A DNA stretch of 64,000 nt, taken from contig NZ_QLTT01000006.1 in assembly GCF_003269295.1 (NCBI RefSeq), positions 1-64,000 on the forward strand. The letters run 5' to 3'. The DNA is from Lentzea atacamensis (GTDB lineage: Bacteria; Actinomycetota; Actinomycetes; Mycobacteriales; Pseudonocardiaceae). Shown here piece by piece: positions 47,419 through 56,392 of the stretch. How positions within the stretch are numbered: position 1 is the first letter of the stretch; each line of letters opens with the position of its first letter. The notes beneath the pieces were generated by a model. That model did no database searches. It was given only the letters and a program-made list of their open reading frames with translations, and was not told the origin of the DNA. Position numbers and translations under genes: made by a program.

Positions 47419-50400
47419 GCAGGTGGCGGCTGCACCGCGGCGGCGTGGTCAACATCTGGCAGTACACCGAGCAGACGTTCGACTTCTCCGGTGGCCGCGC
47501 GATCTTCCAGGGCACCAACGGTTCCGGCAAGTCCCGCACGCTGGAGCTGCTGCTGCCGCTGTGCCTGGACGGCGACCTGCGCCAGCTCGGCTCGAAGGGC
47601 TTCGACACGGTCAGCATCCGGCGCCTGATGCTCGACGACTACGACGGTGGCCCGAACCGCATCGGCTACGCGTGGGTCGAGCTGATCCGCGAAGCGGCTG
47701 ACCACTCGGGCAACGAGTACCTGACCTGCGGGCTCGGCGTGAAGGCGTCGAAGACCTCGCAGGCGATCACGGACTCGTGGCGGTTCGTCACGCCCATGCG
47801 CGTCGGCGCGGAGCTGCAGCTCGCGGGCCCCGAGCGCGTCCCGCACGGCCCGGCGCAGCTGCGTGACCTCATCGGCGCGGACTGCATGTTCGAGGAACCC
47901 GCGTTCCGCGCGAAGATCGCCGAGACCGTCTACAGCGTGCCCGCCGCCCGCTACGGCGACCTGCTGCACCTGCAGCGGACGCTGCGCAACCCGGACGTCG
48001 GCCTGAAGGTGCTGGAAGGGCAGCTGGAACAGATCCTCAGCGACGCCCTGCCGCCGCTGGACCAGGCGATGGTCGAGCAGCTCGCGACGTCCTTCGACGA
48101 TCTCGAGTCGATCCGCGAGAACATCGTGCGACTGTCCTCTGCGGACAGTGCGCTCAGCACGTTCCTCAAGACCTACAGCGACTACGCGTTCGGTGGCCTG
48201 CGCAGCGCCTCCGAACGGCTGGAGTCCGCCGAGAAGTCGGTGACGAAGCTGCAGCGCGAGCAGGCGAAGCTCACGCAGGAGCTCGACGTCACGCGGATGG
48301 AACGCGCGGCGTCCGAGCAGGCACTCGCCGACATGGAGACCGGCGAGCAGCAGGCGGAGGAAACCATTGCCGCGCTGAAGGAACTGCCGGCGTTCCGTGA
48401 CCTGCAGGATCTCAAGACGCGCGAGAACCTGGTGGCGGAGAAGCGTTCTTCGGCGGTTGCCGCGCTCGAAACCGCTCACCGGCAGCGCGCGCAGGAAGAC
48501 GCCGCCGTCGACAACGTGCTGCGGCTCCTGCGGCGGCTCGCCGAGGATCTCCAGGCCGCCGACGCGCTGAGCGACCCGTTGCGCGAGAACCTGCGCCTGG
48601 CCGGCATGGACTCCGACCTGGCGCCGGACGTGCCGCAGGTCCCGCCCGCCGAGGCCACCGTGACCACGGATTCGGTGCGCGCCAAGCCGGATCCCGAGGC
48701 CGAGCCGCTGCCGATCGAACGCCGGGTGCCACCCGCCGCGGCGACCGAGGACGTGCTGGCCGCGCTGGCGTCGGTCATCGACCAGACCTCGGGCATCGCT
48801 TCCCTGGCCCGCCAGCGGGGTGCGCTCGCGCTGGCGTTGCACGAGCAGGCTCTGGCCCTGGACTCGCAGCAGCGCGAGGTGGAGTCGTTGCGGCAGAAGG
48901 CCCGCGACGCCCAGCTCGGCGCGACCGAGTCGACCGCGCTGCGCAACCAGGAGATGCAGGAGCTGGCCGAGGTCGTGCAGACCTGGCTGGAGCAGGTCGA
49001 GGCGTGGACGTCCAGCGGCCCGCTGCTCGACGAACGCCCCGCCGAGGCCCTGGTTCTGCCGCAGACCGCCGATCCGGCCGCTGCCAAGGCGTTGAGCACG
49101 ACGGCCCGCGAGTGGGCCGGACCACTGGTGCAGGCCGCTCGTGACGCCGCGCACGCGTTCACCCAGCAGCGCACCGAACTGCGGGCTCGTCTGGACACGC
49201 TGGACGAGGAGCTCGTCGGCCTGCGCTCGGGCAACGAGCGGGTGCCGGTGCCGGGCCAGTACACGTCGGCGGACCGTGACCCGGCCGTGGGCGCGCCCTT
49301 CTACCGGCTGGTGGACTTCGCGCCGTCGCTCACCGACGACGAGCGGGCGGGACTGGAAGCCGCGCTGCAGGCGAGCGGCCTGCTGGACGCCTGGGTGAGC
49401 CCGCAGAACGCCGAGCTGAACGACGTTCTGGCCGTGCCGAGGCCCGCGGTCGACGGGCGTTCGCTGGCCGAGTTCCTGGTGCCGGCCGTCGAGGGCTCCC
49501 CGGTGCCCGAGTCACTCGTCGCCGACCTGCTGCGGGCGGTGTCGCTGGACGACATGACCACCACCGGCGACTGGCGCACCGGCGTGCTGACCGGCCGCTG
49601 GACCAAGCCGGAGGCCGAGCTCATCGGCGCGGGTGCGCGGGAGGCCGCGCGTGGGCGCCGAATCACCGCCCTGGAAGAGGAACTCGCCGAGCTCCGCACC
49701 CAGCTCGGCACCGCGGAAGACGAACTGGCCCGCGCGCACGAGCACGTCGCCACGTGGGAGGCGCACCTCGCGGCGTTCCCCGGCGAGGGCGAGCTCATCG
49801 CCAAGCACAGCCGGGTCCAGGCCGCCGACGAGTCCGCGGCACGGGCCCAGCAACGGACGTTCGAGCTGCGTGACGCGTTGGAGAACGCCAATGCGCGGCT
49901 GGAAGCGGCGCGCAGCGAACTGACCAGGCAGGCGGGTGACGCCGGGCTGCCGTCCGACACCGAGGCGTTGCGCCAGGCCCAGGCGGCGGCCTCGGAAGCC
50001 CAGCGAACGGCCGACATGCTCGGTGACGCGGTGCGGAGGCGTTGCCAGGGCACGATTTCCGACCTCACGGACGCCTCGCACCGCTACCACGAAGCGGTGG
50101 CGGACCGGCAGACCGCGGAGAGCGATGCCGATGCCCGGTGTGTCGACTACGCGGCCCAGGCGGGGACGCTGGCGGAGCTGACCGACGCGGTCGGTGGTGA
50201 GGCCAAGGAGATCAGCGAGCAGCTGACGCAGCTGGAGAAGTCGCGCAGGAAGATGCGCGAGGACCTCAAGGGTGTGCGCGAGAGCATCACGACCGCGCGT
50301 GAGCAGGCAGCGAAGCTGGAAGCGTTGCTGGAGACCAACTCCACGCAGGTCGCCGAGGCCACGGAGGCGCTGGAACGCGCCAGGGCCGGCTTCCAGGCGA

Positions 50401-51443
50401 CCGTGCGCGCACCCGGCCTCCTGGCCGCCGCCTTCCCCGAGGCGCCGGAGGAAGCGCAGGTGCGCCAGGCCATCGCCGACGCGGGTGACCGTCGTGGCGG
50501 CACCGAGGCCACCGTGATCGCCAAGCTGCAGGCGTTGCAGACGTCGCTCGCCGGCAGCCACGACATCGCCGCCGAGCAGCACGCCGGCCTGCTGACCGTC
50601 ACGGTGACCGGCGAGGAGGGCGCGAAGCCCGTCGCCGTCGCCGCCCGCCAGGTCACCACGAAGCTGGCGGAGCAGCGCGGGTTCCTCGACGAGCAGTACC
50701 AGGGGATCTTCGCCGACTACCTGATCCGCGACCTCGCCGAGTGGCTGCGCGGCCAGATCACCGTCGCCGAGGACCTCACCAAGCGCATGAACGAGGTCCT
50801 CTCCCAGGCCCGCTCCAGCCAGGGCGTGCACGTCAAGCTCGCGTGGAAGTCGTCCAGCGCGCTCGACGACCAGACGAGGCAAGCGCTTGCGCTCGTGCGC
50901 CTCCCGTTCGGCGAGCGCACGCCCGAGCAGGACGCCACGCTGCGGCGCGTCTTCACCGAGCGCATCGAGAACGAACGCGACACGCACTCCGGCGGCTACG
51001 CGGAGATCCTGTCGCGGGCCCTGGACTACCGGACGTGGCACCAGTTCACGGTGACCGTCGCCGACACGGGCCCGGACGGCAACCCGCGCGAACGGCGACT
51101 GCGCCAGCTGTCGTCCGGCGAGACCCGCCTGATCTCGTACGTGACGCTGTTCGCGGCCGCGGCGAGCTTCTACGACGCGGTGAGCGACGAGTTCGACCCG
51201 CTGCGTCTCGTGCTGCTGGACGAGGCGTTCGAACGGCTCGACGACCCGACCATCGCACGCATGCTGGGGCTGCTGGTCGACCTCGACATGGACTGGGTGA
51301 TCACCTGGCCGAGCGGCTGGGGCGTGTCGGACAAGATCCCTCGCATGCACATCTACGACGTGCTGCGGCCCAAGAACGGCCGTGGTGTGGCGTGCACGCA
51401 GACGACGTGGGACGGGGCGGCGCTGGACCGGGTCGACCCCTGA
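47415..51443 (+). CDS. jetC: Wadjet JetC SMC-like ATPase (TIGR02680)
   Basis: Protein of 1342 residues, SMC/SbcC-type: Walker A FQGTNGSGKSRTL at 31-43, two very long coiled-coil arms with a hinge-like region around 570-760, ABC signature RQLSSGETRLI near 1230, and Walker B LVLLDEAFERLDD near 1264. All ATPase motifs are intact. In Wadjet complexes, this subunit extrudes plasmid loops until the JetD nuclease cleaves small circular DNA. The gene ends 1 base before an opposing small gene. Confidence 0.95.
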   Translation: MSRWRLHRGGVVNIWQYTEQTFDFSGGRAIFQGTNGSGKSRTLELLLPLCLDGDLRQLGSKGFDTVSIRRLMLDDYDGGPNRIGYAWVELIREAADHSGNEYLTCGLGVKASKTSQAITDSWRFVTPMRVGAELQLAGPERVPHGPAQLRDLIGADCMFEEPAFRAKIAETVYSVPAARYGDLLHLQRTLRNPDVGLKVLEGQLEQILSDALPPLDQAMVEQLATSFDDLESIRENIVRLSSADSALSTFLKTYSDYAFGGLRSASERLESAEKSVTKLQREQAKLTQELDVTRMERAASEQALADMETGEQQAEETIAALKELPAFRDLQDLKTRENLVAEKRSSAVAALETAHRQRAQEDAAVDNVLRLLRRLAEDLQAADALSDPLRENLRLAGMDSDLAPDVPQVPPAEATVTTDSVRAKPDPEAEPLPIERRVPPAAATEDVLAALASVIDQTSGIASLARQRGALALALHEQALALDSQQREVESLRQKARDAQLGATESTALRNQEMQELAEVVQTWLEQVEAWTSSGPLLDERPAEALVLPQTADPAAAKALSTTAREWAGPLVQAARDAAHAFTQQRTELRARLDTLDEELVGLRSGNERVPVPGQYTSADRDPAVGAPFYRLVDFAPSLTDDERAGLEAALQASGLLDAWVSPQNAELNDVLAVPRPAVDGRSLAEFLVPAVEGSPVPESLVADLLRAVSLDDMTTTGDWRTGVLTGRWTKPEAELIGAGAREAARGRRITALEEELAELRTQLGTAEDELARAHEHVATWEAHLAAFPGEGELIAKHSRVQAADESAARAQQRTFELRDALENANARLEAARSELTRQAGDAGLPSDTEALRQAQAAASEAQRTADMLGDAVRRRCQGTISDLTDASHRYHEAVADRQTAESDADARCVDYAAQAGTLAELTDAVGGEAKEISEQLTQLEKSRRKMREDLKGVRESITTAREQAAKLEALLETNSTQVAEATEALERARAGFQATVRAPGLLAAAFPEAPEEAQVRQAIADAGDRRGGTEATVIAKLQALQTSLAGSHDIAAEQHAGLLTVTVTGEEGAKPVAVAARQVTTKLAEQRGFLDEQYQGIFADYLIRDLAEWLRGQITVAEDLTKRMNEVLSQARSSQGVHVKLAWKSSSALDDQTRQALALVRLPFGERTPEQDATLRRVFTERIENERDTHSGGYAEILSRALDYRTWHQFTVTVADTGPDGNPRERRLRQLSSGETRLISYVTLFAAAASFYDAVSDEFDPLRLVLLDEAFERLDDPTIARMLGLLVDLDMDWVITWPSGWGVSDKIPRMHIYDVLRPKNGRGVACTQTTWDGAALDRVDP

Positions 51444-51740
51444 TCAGCCGTGCCAGTCGCGGAGGTACTCGGGGAAGTCGATGTCCTCCGCCGCGTCGTT
51501 GCCGATCATCCGACGGCCCGCGGTCTTGGTGCATTCGGGGCTGTGGCCGAAGACGACGCGCAGCGGCTGGTCACCGTGGTCGGCGAGGAACTTCCACAAC
51601 GCCCGCGTGAGGTCGGAGTTGCGGGAGTTCTGGCTGCCGTCGTGGAAGTGGTCGACCGTGCGGTCCTCCAGGCGGATGGGCTCGCCGAGGCCGAGCTGCA
51701 CCCGATGGGCGTCGCTGACCAGCCACGCTGACTCACTCAC
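51444..51740 (-). CDS. Small opposing gene inside the Wadjet locus, unknown
   Basis: Protein of 98 residues: SESAWLVSDAHRVQLGLGEP, RLEDRTVDHFHDGSQNSRNS, LADHGDQPLRVVFGHSPECT. GTG start with GGGGAG 7 bases upstream, so expression is likely. It sits between jetC and jetD on the other strand, which is not the usual Wadjet layout. I do not recognise a family; the sequence is soluble and mixed alpha/beta. It may be an insertion of a cargo gene or an accessory factor. Confidence 0.6.
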   Translation of the reverse strand: MSESAWLVSDAHRVQLGLGEPIRLEDRTVDHFHDGSQNSRNSDLTRALWKFLADHGDQPLRVVFGHSPECTKTAGRRMIGNDAAEDIDFPEYLRDWHG

Positions 51741-51927
51741 GTCTGCTCCCCATCTCTCACCTGGCAGCGTTCCGAGACCGGCCGTCAGCGGAAGGCGGCA
51801 GCGGAGGCCTGGTGCCGTGGCAGGCGGCCTTTGCCCCGTGCTCGGCGGTCAGACGGCCGCATCGCGGTGCCCCGCTGAGCGTCGAAGACGCGGCGAAGGT
51901 TGGCTGTCGCGGCACTAGGGTGAGGGC

Positions 51928-52944
51928 GTGAACATGGACGAGCCCGCGCTGGCGGAGTTCTGGCGCCTCGCCCGAGAGACGATGGAGGGCGGCGGCCGCT
52001 CGGCGTTCAGCTTCCGCGTCGAGGACGCGCACACCGCCACCGTCCTCGGCGAGCTGCTGCGCAAACCTGTCACGCACCCGGCCCGCCGGCAGATCTCGTT
52101 GGCACGCCTGGACGAACACATCCGCGCGCACGGCAGCACGTTGCCCGAGGTGCTGGAGGCCGTGCACGGCAGGCCGGTCGGCATGTCGACGTCCGAGGAG
52201 GCCTCGACCGCGGACGCCGTGCTGAAGTTCGCCTTGCGGGAGCACGGGTTGCTGCACGCGCCGTGGGCCGCCGACTGGATCGAGCACGTGCGGAGGTACG
52301 GCAAGATCCCGCAGCCCGCGCTGCCGATGATCGCGAACCAGGCCGCGGCGATCCTGGCCGGGCTGAGCGCAGAACCCCGGCGGTGGACGACCCGCTTCGC
52401 CCTGGCGGGCAACGACCTCGACGACGGCCGCCCGCTGACCCGCGTTGTCCAGAAAGCCCTGCTGCTCGCGGGCACCGACTGGGAACGCTCCGGTGTCCTC
52501 CCCGACGCGTACTCCGATCCGGTGCTGACGTCCGAGGGTTATCTGACGCTGAACGACACCCTCGAAAGCCAGGAGGTGCTCGTCGTCCGCAGCCCGCGGC
52601 TGCTCGAGTCCGGCGTGCCAGGCCCGTTGATGGTGCTCCCGAACGGCCTGACCCCGCAGGCCAAACACCACCTCGACGGCAAGACCGTCCGCTGCCACAA
52701 CGACTTCACGCCGGACGGCATCCGCGCGGCCAACGAGATCCTGGCGTGGACCGGCGGCACGGCGTGGCGGATGTCGGCGGCCGACTACCGCGAGGCCGTC
52801 GCCACGCTGATCGCGCGCGGCGTCGAGCTGCCGACGTTGAACAGCCGCCCCTCCGGCGCGAGCTGGGATCCCGATCTTGCCGAGACCATGGCCACCACGG
52901 GACTGATGGTCACCGAGGAACACGTGCTGCCGTCACTCCTCTGA
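51928..52944 (+). CDS. jetD: Wadjet JetD-like (DUF2399), Toprim residues altered
   Basis: Protein of 338 residues related to TIGR02679: N-terminal DUF3323-like part (TVLGELLRKPVTHPARRQIS, then LARLDEHIRAHG) and a C-terminal DUF2399 Toprim-like part (about 210-300). The diagnostic ending TAWRMSAADYREAV is preserved. The Toprim acid motif, ENP in the family, is RSP here (Arg221), and the DFD motif reads HNDFTPDG (Asp259 kept, Asp261 to Thr). The nuclease is therefore probably inactive or strongly altered. GTG start, with TAGGGT 6 bases upstream, the same element as before jetA. The last 12 bases overlap the convergent MarR gene. Confidence 0.75.
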   Translation: MNMDEPALAEFWRLARETMEGGGRSAFSFRVEDAHTATVLGELLRKPVTHPARRQISLARLDEHIRAHGSTLPEVLEAVHGRPVGMSTSEEASTADAVLKFALREHGLLHAPWAADWIEHVRRYGKIPQPALPMIANQAAAILAGLSAEPRRWTTRFALAGNDLDDGRPLTRVVQKALLLAGTDWERSGVLPDAYSDPVLTSEGYLTLNDTLESQEVLVVRSPRLLESGVPGPLMVLPNGLTPQAKHHLDGKTVRCHNDFTPDGIRAANEILAWTGGTAWRMSAADYREAVATLIARGVELPTLNSRPSGASWDPDLAETMATTGLMVTEEHVLPSLL

Positions 52945-53400
52945 CGGCGCGAACCTCTTCACGTCCCACCGGCCGTGCCCTTCGAGCAGCTTGCGCCCGA
53001 TCCGGCGCAGGTCCGCCAGGTCGCGCTCGTTCAGCAGCCCGGTGAACTCCTCGGCGAGCGACGCCCGGTACACCCGCGCGGTGTTGCCGAGGCACGCCTC
53101 CTCGCCTTCCGGCGTGAGCACCGCGTAGACCTGCCGCCGGTTGTCGGGCGGCTGCTCGCGCGTGACCCATCCGCGTTTGACCAGCCGTTCGATCAGCCGC
53201 GTGACGCCGGACGGGCTCACGTCGAGCAGCTCGGCGAGCTCCAGCATCTTCAGCCGCCCGCCGTTGTGGTGCAGCTGGTAGAGCGCCACGTGCTCCAGCA
53301 ACGAGCACCCGGCCTCCGCCTCCATCCGCTGCCCCATCGCGGCCTTCACCGCGTCGACGCCCTGCTGCACGTACAGCCACGAGTAGATCGGCTCGGTCAC
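52933..53400 (-). CDS. MarR-family transcriptional regulator
   Basis: Protein of 155 residues with the MarR winged helix: KMLELAELLDVSPSGVTRLI, then RLVKRGWVTREQPPDNRRQV, the wing with its DxRR. MarR dimers bind short palindromes and release on small aromatic ligands. Divergent from an FAD monooxygenase gene with 56 bases between, which holds a palindrome and overlapping promoters, so it probably represses that gene and itself. GTG start without a ribosome site; TAGGAT lies 8-13 bases upstream, suggesting a leaderless mRNA. Confidence 0.88.
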   Translation of the reverse strand: MTEPIYSWLYVQQGVDAVKAAMGQRMEAEAGCSLLEHVALYQLHHNGGRLKMLELAELLDVSPSGVTRLIERLVKRGWVTREQPPDNRRQVYAVLTPEGEEACLGNTARVYRASLAEEFTGLLNERDLADLRRIGRKLLEGHGRWDVKRFAPSEE

Positions 53401-53420
53401 GCACCCATCCTAAATCATGT

Positions 53421-53456
53421 TTGACACCGGGATGTTTTCACGCTCAAATGTTGAGC
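53421..53456 (+). promoter_or_regulatory. Promoter with overlapping palindromic operator
   Basis: TTGACA at 53421-53426, 17 bases, TCAAAT at 53444-53449 form a vegetative-type promoter. A perfect palindrome, GCTCAA-ATG-TTGAGC (53442-53456), covers the -10 element and ends directly before the ATG at 53457. The transcript should be leaderless, and a MarR dimer on the palindrome would block it. Confidence 0.65.
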
Positions 53457-54662
53457 ATGAAAACTACTGGGGACGTCATCGTCGTCGGCGCCGGACCGGT
53501 CGGCCTACTGCTCGCCTGCGAACTAGCCCTCCAGGGCGTCCGCACCACCGTGCTCGAACGCCTCACCACCCAGGCCGACACCATCAAGGCCCAGATGATC
53601 AGCGGCCGCACCTACCAGATGCTCGCCATGCGCGGCTTCGGTTCCGCCATCGACGCCGTGAGCGAGGCGGAGTCCGCCCGCCTCGCCTGGCGCCCCACCG
53701 GTGCCACCGGCCACTTCGCCGGACTGTTCAAACTGGACGGTCTGCCTCTCGTCATGCTGACCCAGCAAGCACTCGAACGAATCCTCGAAGCCCGCGCCCT
53801 GGAACTGGGCGTCGAGATCCACCGCGGTGTCGAGGTCACCGACCTCGGCTTCGACGCGGGCTTCGTCGTCGGCTGCGACGGCGGCCGCAGCACCGTCCGC
53901 AAGCTCGCGGGCTTCGACTTCCCCGGCACCGGCCCGACGCTCACCGGCTACCAGGCGATCGTCGACCTGGAAGGCGACCTGCCGCGCGGCTGGCACCACA
54001 CCCCGACCGGCGTCTACGCCTGCGGCCCGCTCCAGGGCCGCATCATGACGATGGAGTACGACGGCCCTCCCGCCACCCGCGACGCAACGCGCGAAACGCT
54101 GGAAGCCAGCCTGCGCAGGGTCAGCGGCCACGACGTCCGCATCACCGCCGTCCACACCGCGACGGTCTGGACCGACAACACCCGCCAGGCCACCACCTAC
54201 CGCTGCGGCAACGTCCTCCTGGCGGGCGACGCGGCCCACGTCCACTCGCCGTTCGGCGGCCAGGGCCTCAACCTGGGCCTGCAGGACGCCCTGAACCTGG
54301 GCTGGAAACTCGCGACCGGCGACGACGCCCTGATCGACACCTACACCACCGAACGCCACCCGGTCGCGGCCCGCGTCCTGCACAACACCATGGCCCAGGT
54401 CGCCCTGACCCGTCCCGACCCGCACTCCCGCGAGCTGTACTCGCTCTTCAACACCCTGCTGGACCTGCCGGACGTCAGGAAGCACATAACGGCGATGGTC
54501 CAGGGCACCGACATCCGCTACGACACCGGCAGCGACGACCCGCTCGCAGGCACGTTCGTCCCCGGCCTGGACCTGTCCGACGGCAAGGGCACGTCGATCG
54601 CCCTGGACGGCGCCGAGGCCACGGTCCGCCCGGACGGCTACATCGCCGAGGTGACCCGGTGA
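53457..54662 (+). CDS. FAD-dependent aromatic monooxygenase
   Basis: Protein of 401 residues of the class A flavin monooxygenases (PheA/UbiH/rifampicin-hydroxylase-like): FAD motif DVIVVGAGPVGLLLACELAL, the DG motif VGCDGGRSTVRKLAGF, and the GD motif LLAGDAAHVHSPFGGQGLNL. Shorter than the ~500-residue members, lacking the C-terminal thioredoxin-like domain. It hydroxylates an aromatic compound with NAD(P)H and oxygen; substrate unknown, possibly an antibiotic or phenol. Divergent from and probably controlled by the MarR gene. Confidence 0.9.
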   Translation: MKTTGDVIVVGAGPVGLLLACELALQGVRTTVLERLTTQADTIKAQMISGRTYQMLAMRGFGSAIDAVSEAESARLAWRPTGATGHFAGLFKLDGLPLVMLTQQALERILEARALELGVEIHRGVEVTDLGFDAGFVVGCDGGRSTVRKLAGFDFPGTGPTLTGYQAIVDLEGDLPRGWHHTPTGVYACGPLQGRIMTMEYDGPPATRDATRETLEASLRRVSGHDVRITAVHTATVWTDNTRQATTYRCGNVLLAGDAAHVHSPFGGQGLNLGLQDALNLGWKLATGDDALIDTYTTERHPVAARVLHNTMAQVALTRPDPHSRELYSLFNTLLDLPDVRKHITAMVQGTDIRYDTGSDDPLAGTFVPGLDLSDGKGTSIALDGAEATVRPDGYIAEVTR

Positions 54663-54745
54663 CAGGCGCCTGATCCCGGAGCGTCGGGCGTGCGTTCGCC
54701 GGGAGTCCTCGCCAAGATGGCGGTCATGGCTCTCCGAGGGCACGC

Positions 54746-56392
54746 ATGAAACCGCATCACTGGCCGTTCGTCGCGCTGGGTGTGTCGGCCGTCGCCGCGA
54801 TCACCGCCGTGGTCGTCGTGGGCAGCAGGTCGCCCGCAGTCAACATGCCGATCCTGCTCGGGATCCCGCTCGTGGCGACGTACCTCGCTCATCTGGTGTC
54901 GAAACGCGCGCCGAACAAGGTGCTGTTCGAGTTCCGCGTCGACCCCAGGCCCAGCTGGTACAACGACGCGGTCGAGGTCACCGCCAACGGCCTGGAGATC
55001 ACGGCGATGTCCGGCGGCGGACGGATGGCCTCCACCGGACCGACCAGGCTGTCCTATGGGTTCGACGACCTCCTCGGCATCAGCACGCGGCAGGCGGTGC
55101 CCGGCGAGGCGCCCTGGATCACGCTGACCGACGGTCGCGGGCTGCCCGTGCCAGCGGGCGACGTCGTGGTGCTGCGGACGACCTCGGGCGAGCAGGTGCT
55201 GCCGGTCGAGGACCCCCAGAAGTTCGTCGCGCTCGTGCGATCACGGGTCTCGGGACTGCCAGAGGTCCACTCCACCCCCGTCGTGCAGACCGACAGCCAC
55301 CTCGACGAGGTCGGCGAAGGTCCACCGCCAACCGGGGAAAGGACCACTCCGGTCGAGGGCCCGGCTGTGTCGCTCACCGGGCCACCGCTGGCGGTGCGCT
55401 GGCTGGTCGGGGCGACGCTCGCGCTGGCCGGAACCGTTGTGCTGCCTTCGGTTGCGCTGCTCACCACGCCCGGTGTGCCGTGGGCCGTGCTCACTGCCGC
55501 AGGTGTCGCGGGCGTGGTGTGGGTGCTGAACCGGAACGTGCCGTGGGTCTGGGGCAGGGTGGCGTTCCTGTCGGTGCCGATCAGCGTGATCTGGTTGATC
55601 GGCAAGGGCGGGTACGTCTGGATCCCCGTCCTGCTGGTGCTGTGTCCGATGCTGGGATACCTCGGCGGACGAATGTTCCGGCTGGGCGCCAACCTCGGCC
55701 GCAACGTCGAGGTGCGGGTGCCGTTGCGCGACGGCTCATCGCTGTACGTGCAGCGAGATCGCCTGGTGCACAAGCCGAACAGGGCACACGCGACGGGTTC
55801 TTACCCGCAAGCCGTGTGGCTCGGTGACATCACGCTCGTGCAATCGGGCACCACGCCGGATGTGCATCCGTGGCCGACGCCCACCGGCACCACGACGTTC
55901 GTCGGCCAGAATCCGTTGCTGCGGCTGGTAGCGCGGCCGCAGCAGTGGATCCTGCCGGCAACTCAGGCCGGTGAGCTCGCCGAGCTGATCCGGTCCCGCG
56001 GTGGCACGCCGGCGTCGCCCACCCGGATGTCGGTCGAAGAGTGGCGCGAGCTGCGGCAGTGGGCCGTGCGGCGGCAGGTGGGCTTCATGCAGCAGACGGT
56101 CGGGATCGGCAAGGGCGCCTTCATACCGGCCGGCATCGGGTGGCGGCTCTTCGCGGCGGCGTTCACCGGCCAGTTCGCCTGGATCTTCCTCTACCTCGGC
56201 AGCACCGGCGTCGACGTACGGGTCGGAATCCTGATCTCGGTGGTGCTGACGGCGTGGCTGCTGGGCGACTGGTGGCGGGTGCGCCCGAGGATGCGGGTCG
56301 CCGAGCACAACGCGCTGCCGCCGGGCAGCCGGGACTGGGGCGAGACCCGTCCGGATCACGCCCCACTTCCCGGCTGGCAGCCCTGGCGGTGA
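54746..56392 (+). CDS. Multi-spanning membrane protein, unknown
   Basis: Protein of 548 residues. Two helices near the N-terminus (FVALGVSAVAAITAVVVV and ILLGIPLVATYLAHLV), a soluble beta-rich part (about 60-200) with a PH-like feel, about four helices in 210-320, a second soluble part (about 320-440) and a final helix pair near 465-510. GAGGG precedes ATG 54746. The two soluble parts share the pattern of a strand-rich domain ending in a helix, but I cannot name a family. Its stop touches the stop of the convergent secretion-carrier gene. Confidence 0.7.
   Translation: MKPHHWPFVALGVSAVAAITAVVVVGSRSPAVNMPILLGIPLVATYLAHLVSKRAPNKVLFEFRVDPRPSWYNDAVEVTANGLEITAMSGGGRMASTGPTRLSYGFDDLLGISTRQAVPGEAPWITLTDGRGLPVPAGDVVVLRTTSGEQVLPVEDPQKFVALVRSRVSGLPEVHSTPVVQTDSHLDEVGEGPPPTGERTTPVEGPAVSLTGPPLAVRWLVGATLALAGTVVLPSVALLTTPGVPWAVLTAAGVAGVVWVLNRNVPWVWGRVAFLSVPISVIWLIGKGGYVWIPVLLVLCPMLGYLGGRMFRLGANLGRNVEVRVPLRDGSSLYVQRDRLVHKPNRAHATGSYPQAVWLGDITLVQSGTTPDVHPWPTPTGTTTFVGQNPLLRLVARPQQWILPATQAGELAELIRSRGGTPASPTRMSVEEWRELRQWAVRRQVGFMQQTVGIGKGAFIPAGIGWRLFAAAFTGQFAWIFLYLGSTGVDVRVGILISVVLTAWLLGDWWRVRPRMRVAEHNALPPGSRDWGETRPDHAPLPGWQPWR

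Noticed and set aside
49512..51350. A 612-codon minus-strand frame inside jetC
   Set aside because: Antisense to the SMC ATPase with intact motifs; composition is that of a shadow frame.
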